From: JAUVPY01 sp034412795
GTDB taxonomy: Bacteria > Chloroflexota > Anaerolineae > 4572-78 > NAK82
Direction of reading: 5' to 3'
Length of the DNA stretch: 64,000 nt
NCBI GenBank assembly: GCA_034412795.1
Contig: DAOUMD010000120.1
Location: forward strand, 4,288 to 68,287
Below the pieces are notes generated by a model. It searched no databases. It was not told the origin of the DNA and worked only from the letters and a program-made list of their open reading frames with translations. Shown one piece after another: positions 16,205-25,100 of this stretch. Within the stretch, counting starts at the first letter, position 1. The number at the start of each line of letters is the position of its first letter. The position numbers and the translations under genes are program-made.

Positions 16205-16265
16205 TTTAATAATGTCAATACTATGTTTAACTATATTAACACCACATTTAACTATATTAATGTGG
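16205..16265. repeat. AT-rich iterons with 21-bp period beside recombinase gene
   Basis: TTTAACTATATTAA occurs at 16226-16239 and again at 16247-16260, exactly 21 bases apart. A degenerate copy, TTTAATAATGTCAA, starts at 16205, again 21 bases away (10 of 14 identical). The last copy lies inside an inverted repeat, CCACATT with AATGTGG (16242-16265). Two helical turns of spacing put the sites on one DNA face. They sit about 50 bases past the 3' end of the recombinase gene. They could be recombinase arm sites, an iteron origin or operators for the gene at 15180-15794. The rest of 15795-16311 holds one terminator and no convincing gene. Confidence 0.6.
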
Positions 16266-16311
16266 TCGCTGGAAGCAAGTGGCTCGTAATACGTTGAGGA
16301 AGCGTATCGTA

Positions 16312-17232
16312 TCAATCACTCCAGGCCACCGCCTCCACCGCCGCCGACAGGTCGGACTGGGAGGGTGTGGTGTAGATCGCGGTGGTGTTCAGGTTCTCGT
16401 GCCCCAGCAGCATGGCCACCCGGTCCAGCGAGACGCCGGCATCTACCAAATTCTTGCCGAGGCTGTGGCGTAAGACATGGGGTGTCACCTCTTCCAGTTC
16501 GGCCAGGCGCGCCAGCCGGGTGATGATGGACTGCACGCTCCGGCTGGACAGGCGGCTCCCCTTTTGCCCCACCAACAGCGCGTCTATTCCATCTAGCGGC
16601 GGATGCACCTTCAACCACTCGGCCAGGGCCTGGCGCGCGTCCAGGTTGAGGGCCACTTCCCGGTACTTGCCTCCCTTGCCTGAGCGGACCACGACTTTGC
16701 CGCTGCGCTCGCCCAGCTCTACGTCGTCCAGATCTAACGCACAGGCTTCACCCACCCGCAGGCCGGCGTGAAGCAAGAGCGCCACCACGACCTCGTCCCG
16801 GCGCGCCCGCCAGCGGCCGGCCTCCAGTCCCTTGGCGTCCGCCAGTTGGGTCTGTTCCTGCGCCGTGCGCAGCAGCTTGTACTGCGCGGGCCGGTCGAGC
16901 CATTGGGGGGCGCGCCGGGCCTGGGGCACGTCGTGGATGTCTTCGACCGGGTTATCAGGCACGTGACCTGCCCGGGTTGCCCAACCGAAGAAAGCGCGCA
17001 GCGCAGCCAGCTTGCGGTTGATGGTGCTCGGCTTCTGTTTCTTGACTGCCCGCAGGTGCTGGCGATATTCGCGCACGTCCAAGGGCGTGACAGTGGGGGG
17101 GGCCGGTTTGCCGTTAGTGTGCTCAAACCACCTGGCGAACAGGCGCACGTCGCGGGCGTAGCCTTGAGCCGTGCGGGGGCTGAGGTCCTGGCCGGTCAGG
17201 TGGGCAGTGAACTCGTCGATCAACTCCAGCAT
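16312..17232 (-). CDS. Tyrosine recombinase (XerC/XerD family)
   Basis: A 306-residue tyrosine recombinase with an N-terminal SAM-like core-binding domain (1-100) and a C-terminal catalytic domain. All catalytic residues are visible: R159 in G-L-R-V-G-E-A, lysine in S-G-K-G-G-K at 185-189, H252 and R255 in H-V-L-R-H, H278 in L-L-G-H-E-N, and the nucleophile Y287 in A-I-Y-T. GAGGATGGC precedes the ATG. It follows the SpoVS gene by 11 bases and is probably co-transcribed with it. It likely mobilises or resolves the surrounding GC-rich element; no attachment site was identified. Confidence 0.93.
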   Translation of the reverse strand: MLELIDEFTAHLTGQDLSPRTAQGYARDVRLFARWFEHTNGKPAPPTVTPLDVREYRQHLRAVKKQKPSTINRKLAALRAFFGWATRAGHVPDNPVEDIHDVPQARRAPQWLDRPAQYKLLRTAQEQTQLADAKGLEAGRWRARRDEVVVALLLHAGLRVGEACALDLDDVELGERSGKVVVRSGKGGKYREVALNLDARQALAEWLKVHPPLDGIDALLVGQKGSRLSSRSVQSIITRLARLAELEEVTPHVLRHSLGKNLVDAGVSLDRVAMLLGHENLNTTAIYTTPSQSDLSAAVEAVAWSD

Positions 17233-17243
17233 GCCATCCTCAC

Positions 17244-17537
17244 CTATAGCCAGTCGACGTTTCCCGAGATGTTGATAACGGTGAGATGCACGGCGGTCTG
17301 GCTGCCGTGCCTCAAGGGGATATCTGCCAGTTGGGGGACGATCACCAGGGAGGAGCCCTCGATCTCGGCCGTCTCCCTGGCCCGGGCCACGGCCTTGACC
17401 GCCTGGTTGACCGCGCCGGCGCCGACCGTCTCCAGCGTCACGTAGCCCGACTGGCGGACCTGGTCGAGGATGCGGCTTGCCAGGGCCGAGACTTTGGTGT
17501 TCTTGCCGACGCGTATGAGGCTGCTGTCTTTGCCCAT
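17244..17537 (-). CDS. spoVS: SpoVS-family small nucleic-acid-binding-type protein
   Basis: A 97-residue protein with the SpoVS pattern: V-G-K-N-T-K-V-S-A-L-A-S-R-I, then V-G-A-G-A-V-N-Q-A-V-K-A-V-A-R-A-R, then V-I-P-Q-L-A-D-I. SpoVS is a small dimeric protein of the Alba-like fold that affects sporulation in Bacillus but is common in non-sporulating Chloroflexota and Deinococcus-Thermus. GGGAG lies before the ATG. Here it heads a two-gene unit with a tyrosine recombinase, which suggests a role as an accessory DNA-binding factor for recombination or gene control (inference). Confidence 0.9.
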   Translation of the reverse strand: MGKDSSLIRVGKNTKVSALASRILDQVRQSGYVTLETVGAGAVNQAVKAVARARETAEIEGSSLVIVPQLADIPLRHGSQTAVHLTVINISGNVDWL

Positions 17538-17638
17538 GAGGTGTCTCTCCCTGGGGTATTATACCTTATGCGAGATTTTTTACAAGGCTTAGAAGCCTCA
17601 AAATACCCCATTTCGCGTTGTTTTTTGGCTAAAAACTG

Positions 17639-17658
17639 CGCACAATCCCCATTGTGCG
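17639..17658. promoter_or_regulatory. Perfect 8-bp inverted repeat in divergent promoter region
   Basis: CGCACAAT and ATTGTGCG flank CCCC. The site lies in the 236-base gap between the divergent SpoVS and antitoxin genes, about 100 bases upstream of the SpoVS start. It is a good candidate operator. No T tract follows on either strand, so it is not a terminator. A second palindrome, AGGCTTAGAAGCCT, lies at 17585-17598. Confidence 0.5.
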
Positions 17659-17694
17659 ATATTCTCTGCCGATTGCGAAGGGTTAGAACAGACC

Positions 17695-17734
17695 TTGATT
17701 ATCCAGCCCATGTGTGCTAAACTATATATAGTTT
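17695..17734 (+). promoter_or_regulatory. Sigma70-type promoter overlapping a palindromic operator (antitoxin gene)
   Basis: TTGATT at 17695-17700 and TAAACT at 17718-17723 are separated by 17 bases, a near-ideal promoter. The -10 overlaps a perfect 16-base palindrome, AAACTATATATAGTTT (17719-17734), about 40 bases before the antitoxin ATG. Phd/YefM antitoxins usually bind such palindromes and repress their own promoters, so this is likely the autoregulatory operator. Confidence 0.65.
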
Positions 17735-17773
17735 ATATAGAGTATACATTTTTTGGTACTTCAGGAGGATGTT

Positions 17774-18103
17774 ATGGCAACCGTAGTAACGGCGACTGAC
17801 CTAAGAACGAAAATCCGTGAGGTTATCCAACGTGCCCAGTTCCAAAGTGATCACGTCATCGTAACGGTGTTCGATAAACCGGCCGTCGCGATCATTGGCA
17901 TTGAAGACTACCGTGATTATCTGGCTCACAGGGAACAACAGCAGCAGCATAATGAGAAGCGATGGGAAAGACTACGTGCGATGGTTGAACAAGACACTGT
18001 CCTCAATGAGCTAACAGATGAGGAACTCCAGACGCTCATCGACAGAGTACGGGCTGCTGGCCGAGCCAATCACCGTGCGAGTGCGGCAGGTGAGGGTGAG
18101 TAG
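17774..18103 (+). CDS. Phd/YefM-family antitoxin (no intact toxin beside it)
   Basis: A 109-residue protein starting at the ATG at 17774, with AGGAGG five bases upstream. The N-terminal A-T-D-L-R-T-K-I-R-E-V and V-T-V-F-D-K-P-A-V-A-I-I-G-I-E-D-Y are the DNA-binding fold of Phd/YefM antitoxins. The C-terminal half is a charged helix, the usual toxin-binding tail. No full toxin follows. A 15-codon GTG frame at 18110-18157 (starts V-Y-K-L-N-W, ends H-Y-S) could be the start of a truncated toxin gene. An orphan antitoxin may act only as a regulator. It opens the long plus-strand gene run. Confidence 0.85.
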   Translation: MATVVTATDLRTKIREVIQRAQFQSDHVIVTVFDKPAVAIIGIEDYRDYLAHREQQQQHNEKRWERLRAMVEQDTVLNELTDEELQTLIDRVRAAGRANHRASAAGEGE

Positions 18104-18194
18104 TCGCCAGTGTATAAGCTCAACTGGCAATCCCATCTCGTAGATCACTATTCGTGAGGCAAGTAACGGACATACAGCCTTTGGAGACGACCCG

Positions 18195-18311
18195 ATGACA
18201 CTAGCCTATGATATCTTAACCAATCTGGCTGTCAATCTGGTGGCTGACCTCGGCACCCTAGCTCAGGCCCTGTTTGACGCCTTGGTGCAGGTGGCTGGCT
18301 TTCCGGGATGA
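18195..18311 (+). CDS. Small hydrophobic ORF, 38 residues
   Basis: ATG at 18195 with GGAG eight bases upstream encodes a 38-residue, mostly hydrophobic, aspartate-spaced peptide (L-T-N-L-A-V-N-L-V-A-D-L) that could form one amphipathic or membrane helix. It lies between the antitoxin and the propeller/NB-ARC gene. No homologue is recognised. It is too short to be certain, but the ribosome site and composition make it possible. Confidence 0.35.
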   Translation: MTLAYDILTNLAVNLVADLGTLAQALFDALVQVAGFPG

Positions 18312-18387
18312 TGGGATACATAGTTCTCGCACGGGCGGCGAAAACGCGCTGGAAAAATGGCATTTGTGAGCTTGGGGATGGTGCTGA

Positions 18388-20871
18388 ATGACCAACACTG
18401 AGACTTCCATCCAGACATGGAAATACGACGCCGGGAGCGGTGTGGCTGCTGTAGCTCTCTCCGGTGATGGGGAGACGGTGGTCGCTGTCACACTGGGAAA
18501 AAAGGTCCTCTGCCTGGACGGAAACGGGCGTCAACGCTGGGGCGCCAAGGTCGGCAACCAGGCCTGGTGTGTTGGTCTTAGTGCTGATGGGCAGACGACT
18601 GTGGTCGGAACAGGCAGCACACGCCCCTGGGATATGGGCGGGCGGGGGCTATTTTGCTTTGCCAATGATGGGTCCTTACTCTGGCAGGTGGATCTGAAGG
18701 CCTCAGTCTGGGGGCTGGCCCTATCGGCCGATGCTGAGACCATCGCCGTTGGCACCGACGCAAAACAACTGATCCTCTTCGACGGTCATGGGAGCCGATT
18801 ATGGCATCAAGATGTACGTGGCTTGGGTTGGTACGCCTGGGTATGGAGCGCTGCCGTCTCCGCTGACGGCGGGATCATTGTGGCCGGCGCAGCCGACAAG
18901 CGGGTGCGTCTGTTCGAGCGGAGTGGTGTACTATTGGGCGAGCACCAGGCTCGAGCTGACGTCTTCACGGTGGCAGTTTCGGCCGAGGGCGAAGCAGTCG
19001 CTGCCGGTGACACCGAAGGCTATGTGTATTGGCTGAACCAGCAGGGGCATCTGCTATGGGAAGAGAAGCTCGCTGATAAGGTATGGGCAGTGATCTTAAG
19101 TGCGGATAGCGAGCGATTGCTGGTTGGAGCCGGCGAGAAGGAGTCTCATTTGCGGGCTTATGATCAGGCTGGCCACCTGCTGTGGCGGCGTCACGTAGAG
19201 GGTAGCGTCAGCAGCTTAGCTCTCGGTGCTGGCGGCCAGCGGGCGGCCGCTGGGACACGGGATGGGGCTATCCATGTCTTTGATGCCGAGGGAGATGTGC
19301 TGCACGAAGCTCAGGCCAACAAACTTGTACGTCAGGTGACCATTTCGGCCACTGGCGAGCATGTGGTGGCCGGGTCTGAAGATGGCTACGTCTACGGCTT
19401 CCAGTTGCCAACTCCGCCTTCCGCTAGTACGCCCGTGGCACAAGAGGAGAGGCGACCAGAAGCGGCTGGTAGCGTCTACTCGGTTTACATTGAGCAAGCC
19501 ACAGGCCTGGCCATTGGCGACCGGGCTCAGGTGGTGCAAGCCGGGGGTGAGAAAGACGAGGCTGATGATGGAGTTGAGGGAAAAGTCAGATTGACGGCCG
19601 ACCGCCAACAGCGCTGTGACGACCTGGCCGAAAATATCCGCGAGACGTTGGAGCTTATTAAGGGTTACGAAGATCAGCGCCGACTGGCCGAAGATCTCAA
19701 GGCCAAGCGGCGAGCGGAGCGAGAAATCGCTGATTTGCGAAGGCAATTGGTAAAGTATGAAGCTGAAGCGCGCCAATTGGGATGTGATGCCTCGCCTTAT
19801 ACCGAAAAGACATTGCTCCTCCTTACTGATTCTAGTGAGAAAATCCCTGATGCAGATAACCGGACCGAGCGTTTGCTGCGGCGACTACCCGTACCGACTT
19901 ACTCTCGCTTGTTCGGAATCGAATCTCAAGTTGACAAGTTGCTCCGATTTCTTCGTGACCAGCAAGAACACTATATTATCAGCATCCAAGGCATTGGGGG
20001 CATCGGTAAGACAGCAGTCGCAGATCATACTGCGCGTCGATTCATACCGCAAGCCGACACACTTGCTGACCTGATTTGGATAAGCGCCAAACAGGAGTAT
20101 CTGACAGAATCAGGTATTGTGCAAGGTAAAAGCCAGGCCAATTTAGAGGGCCTCTTCGATGGTCTAGGTCAAAAATTGGGGTTGACGACTGTGCTGCGTT
20201 TGCCTCTATCTCAAAAGGTCGAGAGCTTGGCTCCGTTGTTACGTGCTGAACCTTATCTGGTAATAATAGATAACCTGGAGACCGTGCAAGATTTTGAGAG
20301 ACTTGTGCCTTGGTTGGAAGAACTGGCTGCCCCCACCAAATTTCTATTAACCAGCCGAGAGGATATTCCATCGCTTACTACCGTGACCCGCGTTCGCTTG
20401 AAGGAGCTAGATAAGGACGCCAGCTTGGCCTTGATCCACCATGCCGCTCAAGAAAAACAGGTTGATGACCTTGATGTGCAAAGCATCTACAATCTAGTTG
20501 GCGGAAATCCACTGGCCATCATTTTGATAGTCAGTCAGATGCGATATTTGCCGCCAGCCACGGTACTTGAAAGTGTTAGACTAGGTACGGCGGACGAGAT
20601 ATATAGATATGTTTACTGGAAATCTTGGTCGGCCTTGACTAATGAGGCACGAGAGATCCTGTTTACGATTCAACGAGCCGGAGATCAAGCGGATTGGCAT
20701 TGGCTGACAACGATGATCGGTCAATCTCCCAGGGGCTTGCACGAGGGGCTCCAACGCCTAATTGATCTATCACTGGTACAGCTACAGCGTAGTCCTGACG
20801 GTGAACGTCACTATACCATTCATCGGTTAACATCAACCTTCCTTCGTATCGAGGTATTAGGGTGGAAGTAG
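18388..20871 (+). CDS. Beta-propeller / IGD motif / helical hairpin / NB-ARC ATPase
   Basis: An 827-residue STAND protein with its sensor at the N-terminus. Residues 1-350 hold seven or eight propeller blades of the form S-A-D-G-x-x-x-V-A-G then G-x-L-L-W (WD40/PQQ-like). The IGD motif is at about 363-384 (G-L-A-I-G-D-R). The helical hairpin is at about 404-460 (L-A-E-N-I-R-E-T). The NB-ARC domain has Walker A G-I-G-G-I-G-K-T near 535 and Walker B Y-L-V-I-I-D-N. It ends with a winged helix (Y-T-I-H-R-L-T). There are no TPRs in this chain; the next gene starts within its last 10 bases and supplies them. Inference: propeller and TPR proteins sense, the IGD motif signals. Confidence 0.9.
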   Translation: MTNTETSIQTWKYDAGSGVAAVALSGDGETVVAVTLGKKVLCLDGNGRQRWGAKVGNQAWCVGLSADGQTTVVGTGSTRPWDMGGRGLFCFANDGSLLWQVDLKASVWGLALSADAETIAVGTDAKQLILFDGHGSRLWHQDVRGLGWYAWVWSAAVSADGGIIVAGAADKRVRLFERSGVLLGEHQARADVFTVAVSAEGEAVAAGDTEGYVYWLNQQGHLLWEEKLADKVWAVILSADSERLLVGAGEKESHLRAYDQAGHLLWRRHVEGSVSSLALGAGGQRAAAGTRDGAIHVFDAEGDVLHEAQANKLVRQVTISATGEHVVAGSEDGYVYGFQLPTPPSASTPVAQEERRPEAAGSVYSVYIEQATGLAIGDRAQVVQAGGEKDEADDGVEGKVRLTADRQQRCDDLAENIRETLELIKGYEDQRRLAEDLKAKRRAEREIADLRRQLVKYEAEARQLGCDASPYTEKTLLLLTDSSEKIPDADNRTERLLRRLPVPTYSRLFGIESQVDKLLRFLRDQQEHYIISIQGIGGIGKTAVADHTARRFIPQADTLADLIWISAKQEYLTESGIVQGKSQANLEGLFDGLGQKLGLTTVLRLPLSQKVESLAPLLRAEPYLVIIDNLETVQDFERLVPWLEELAAPTKFLLTSREDIPSLTTVTRVRLKELDKDASLALIHHAAQEKQVDDLDVQSIYNLVGGNPLAIILIVSQMRYLPPATVLESVRLGTADEIYRYVYWKSWSALTNEAREILFTIQRAGDQADWHWLTTMIGQSPRGLHEGLQRLIDLSLVQLQRSPDGERHYTIHRLTSTFLRIEVLGWK

Positions 20872-22115
20872 ACTGGGGCAAACATCAGTTGGAACACTAT
20901 AGTTCCGATGGCGAGCGCGCACTGCAGGGGTTAATGGAAGGTGAAGTGAGCGATTTCTTCCTCGAATGCTCGTTCAATCTACTTACTTCATACCTGGGTA
21001 TATCGAGGCATAGTGCGATCAATCATCGCTCAACTGAGATCATAACGAGGCTTGCTCAAGCTCTTTACCCTCACATGCAGCCCCGTGGTTATTGGAGTGA
21101 GATTTCCTTCTGGTGGCCCAAAGTAGCAATGATTGCCGAGCAACTTCCTGATGCAACAGTTAAGGCCCAAGTTGTTAAGCAACTAGCTATTACAAAAAAC
21201 GATCAAGGGGAAGCAGAAGAAGCACAACATCTTTATGAGCAACTAATAGCTTGGCTAGAATTTGACCTTCTTTCCCATTATTTACAAGCTGACATTCTTC
21301 ACCAAGTCGGGGTCTGTTACCTTCGCCAGGGAAGCTACACGCGGGCGAAAGAAGCTCTTACTCGTTGCTTGGCTGTCTCAGATGAACATAACCATCAGGA
21401 GTTAAAGGCTTATGCCCTAAACCAACTTGGCAACATCTTTATGCTCCAAGGTAGTTTTGAAAAAGCACGTCGCTGTTATGAAGAAAGTCTAACTACTTTT
21501 GAGACCGACGGTGAGAGTGACAATTTAGCTTGTGTGGCCTATCAAAGTCTGGGACGTTTGTTTACCCTCCAAGGGCACTTCCCGGAGGCAATTCTGCTTC
21601 TAGAAAGAGGTCTTGCCATTCGTCGTCGTAGACAGGAACAGGGTGGTATCGCCAATAACGCCATACATCTTGCAACAGCCTATCTGGGATGTGGTAGGTT
21701 AGATGATGCCGAGTCTTTGTTAAATGAAGCGTTGCAGACTTGCGGAGATTTGAATGACCGACGAGGCACAGCACTTTGCCATTTGGCCTTTGGTCGTCTT
21801 GAAACTAAGCGAGGAGAGAACAACGCTGCTCTTGCTCAATGGCAGCAAGCCTTGGACGTGCTAAGCATCGTCCCTATGCCATCGATTGAGCTTGAAGTGT
21901 TAGCGGTATTACTGCCGCAATTGCTACGCGCCGGTCGGATACGTGGAACCCTTCCAGCCCTGGCCCGTCTTCTTAGCAATCTGCGTCAACAGAGATTAGG
22001 TCCGATTGCAGTTGGGCGACTTGTCATAATGAATGTACATCAGATGATGGAGGAACTGCTGGCTCGATTGAAAGAACGCGACCTGGTTCGGAACAGTCGG
22101 TCCGAGCAGAATTGA
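20862..22115 (+). CDS. TPR protein, partner of the propeller/NB-ARC protein
   Basis: A 417-residue protein. The GTG start lies inside the last codons of the NB-ARC gene (10-base overlap, different frame), implying translational coupling. After an N-terminal helical region of about 100 residues there are roughly six tetratricopeptide repeats, for example Y-A-L-N-Q-L-G-N-I-F-M-L-Q-G-S-F-E-K-A and V-A-Y-Q-S-L-G-R-L-F. In related NLR-like proteins the TPRs continue the NB-ARC chain, so this is the sensor half on its own polypeptide. It may bind ligand and restrain the ATPase. Confidence 0.88.
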   Translation: MEVDWGKHQLEHYSSDGERALQGLMEGEVSDFFLECSFNLLTSYLGISRHSAINHRSTEIITRLAQALYPHMQPRGYWSEISFWWPKVAMIAEQLPDATVKAQVVKQLAITKNDQGEAEEAQHLYEQLIAWLEFDLLSHYLQADILHQVGVCYLRQGSYTRAKEALTRCLAVSDEHNHQELKAYALNQLGNIFMLQGSFEKARRCYEESLTTFETDGESDNLACVAYQSLGRLFTLQGHFPEAILLLERGLAIRRRRQEQGGIANNAIHLATAYLGCGRLDDAESLLNEALQTCGDLNDRRGTALCHLAFGRLETKRGENNAALAQWQQALDVLSIVPMPSIELEVLAVLLPQLLRAGRIRGTLPALARLLSNLRQQRLGPIAVGRLVIMNVHQMMEELLARLKERDLVRNSRSEQN

Positions 22116-22128
22116 GGAACTTATAAGA

Positions 22129-25100
22129 ATGGGCGAAACGTCTTCTGGATCCAACAAATATCGTATCCATATTGGCCAAGCCCAAGGTCCTGTCATCGGT
22201 GACAATGCTCACGTGGAGCAGCACTTTCACGCTGCTCCACCCCCACCACCGCCGGCCTCACGTGACGAACTGCTTGCTGCGGTCCATCAGGCCAGTGCCG
22301 AACTGCGCGCCTGGCCCAACGAGATTGTCGGTATCCACCTCCAACGGGTAGAAGTAGCTCAAATTGTTGAATGGGCGTTGAATGCCGATCCCAAAGAGCG
22401 GTTAGGGATGTTGTTGGACCAACCCGGCGGCGGCAAAACGGTGGTTATGGGTGATGTGCTCGAACAACTGGAAGCCACTGGAGTCCCTACCTTGGCCATC
22501 AAAGCCGATACGCTCTCCGGCGTGAAGAGCCGATCCGACCTGGCCGACCGACTGGGATTACCGGCATCGGTGGAGGAATGTGACCAACATCTGGCGACTG
22601 AGGGCGCAGTCGTCGTATTGCTGGACCAACTCGATGCTTTGTCGCTGACCCTGTCGCGTGACCAGGCAACGCTCGACGTGATGCTGAGTACGTTAGCCCA
22701 CTTAAGGGACCTGGAAAATGTGCGCATCATCGCTTCATGCCGCACCTTTGACCTGAACAACGACCCCCGTTTGTCCACCATCCAAGTGGATCACAAGTTC
22801 CAGTTGCAACCCCTAACTCAGGACCAAGTCAACAAAGTCCTGCAGGCCATCGGTATAGATCCTGATCATCTGTTGCCCGCACACCGAGCATTGCTTGCTG
22901 TGCCGTTGCATCTTGATATTTATGCGCGAGTGGTAGGTGGTACCCAGTCCACTGGTGTTCCTGAAAGCTATCGCACCTTACAGGAACTCTACGGGGCCTT
23001 ATGGCGAAAACAGATTGAAGTTGTTCCTCCCGACATCCCACCCCCGACTGAGCGCATCGCCGCCGTTTACCGGCTGGTTGAAGCGATGCAAAGCAACCGG
23101 CGAACGACCGCTCCAGAAGCAGCACTTGATGACCATCCTGAGGCAGCCACCTATCTGGAGCGAGTCGGCTTCGTGCGGCGAGAAAAGAGCAACTGGCTCT
23201 TTCTGCACCAAACTCTGTACGACTACTGCTACGCCCGGCGCTTCGTTGCCCAGGGTCACTCCTTGAGCCAGGAGATTCTCAACGGTCCCCAAGGCCTCTT
23301 CGAGCGCTCGCAAATGGTGCAGGTGTTGGCCTATCTGCGCGGGGCTGACGCAGCCGCCTACCGGCGCGAATTGACCACCCTGTTCTTTGCCGATAACCTG
23401 CGCCTTCATTTGCGCTTGCTGCTTATTGGCTGGTTTGGCTCATTACCGACCCCGACCGATGATGAACTACGGATTGCCCGTCGTTTATTGAAGGACGCCA
23501 ATGCTCGAGCGCGCTTCTTTCAAGCTATCTGGGAGAATGGAGACTGGTTTGACCGGCTGAATGATGACGTGTTGCTTACCCTGCTGCGCACTGATGATGA
23601 GAAGCTGATTGAATTGACTATCACTTACCTGTGGAGAATAATCCAACACCGCCCCGATGCTGTCCTGGCCCGTTTGGAATCTTACTTAGGCAAAGATGAA
23701 ACCTGGGATGACCGGATTGCTTTTTGCCTGACAGGCTTAAGAGATTGGCGGAGTGAGAAGGCGCTGGATATTCTCTGTGATTTGCTGAAGCGAGGCAAAG
23801 CCAGTAAACAAGTAAGCCATTACCTCTACAGTCTGTCCCAATCAAATTCAGCCGGTGGTTGCCGGGTGCTCAGTGTCTATCTAGATCGTTGTTTGGATGA
23901 CTTGCCTGCAAAAGAGCGAGCAGAAGAGCGATCTACTGCACCTGAAACCGACCCCAATGATGCCATCCATACCGACTTGCCAGATCGCTTTACCTGGAAG
24001 CAGCAACTGCTTGACGAACACGGTATTGACAAGATCATGGAGCAAGCCGTCCGGGTTTGCCCAGAGGCGATAGCCGAGCATCTGTTACCCTGGTTTGTGC
24101 GGGCAGCCCTGGCTTTGACCGAGACGGACCCCGGAGATGATGACTACCCCTCAGACTCAGTTTTTGCCTGGGGCTGGTATGGGGAGCATATCTCAGAAGG
24201 CCCGCTGTTTGCGATACGGATTAGTGAAGCTCTAAGTCACCTGGCTAAAACGAATCCTAAGAACTTTCGGCAAGAGGCCGAAAAATTAACTAATATCGAA
24301 ACATTGGCTGTCCAGCGAGTTCTTGTCGAAGCCTATCTTTCTAATCCCGAAGAGTACGCCAATGACATTTTCGAATACTTGATTGCTGACCCACGACGGT
24401 TGGACATCGGTGAGAGTCTGGAGAGCCCGCACTATGACTCATGCCGCCTCTATGGCGCTGCCTTTCGACACGTAGATGAGCGATGCCGGGCCGCCTTGGA
24501 GCAATTGATTCTGAATTTGCAGTCCAGATGGGAGCAACGCAGTCTTAAACATCGGGGTATTACTCAACTACGTTTCCTTAAAAGCGTTGAAGAGCCTGAA
24601 TTACTGAGCGAAACAGCCCGTCGCAGATTACAGGAGTTAGAGCGGAAGTTTCCTGGTTTTGAATTGCGCCCGCCTGAAGGTGTGATTTTGGGTTGGGTTG
24701 GTCCTCCGATTGAACAGGTTGCCCAGGCCAAGATGTCCAACGAAGCCTGGCTAGGCGCCATGCGCAAATATGATGAATCAACTGCCTGGGGCGGTCCACG
24801 TGAACATTTATTTGATGGTGGAGCGATTGAACTCTCCCGCACCTTTGCCGAGCAGGTGCAAAAAGACCCCGAGCGATTTTATCGCTTGGCCCAACGTTTT
24901 GACGAAACTATCTCGCTCCATTACGTTACCGCCGCCATTTCCGGTCTGGCCGACTCTGAAGCTCCGGCCGAATGGGTTTTTGACTTGGTTCGTCAGTTTA
25001 CACCGCGGCTCGAAAGTGAATTTCGGCGCAGCATCTGTTGGTCGCTGGAAAAACGGGCTGAAGCAGGTGTACCGGATGACCTTCTCGATCTAATGGCTGA

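Noticed and set aside
15914..16297. Plus-strand frame of 127 residues across the terminator and iteron region
   Set aside because: It crosses a terminator hairpin and AT-rich repeats, has biased low-complexity residues and no ribosome site; not a gene.
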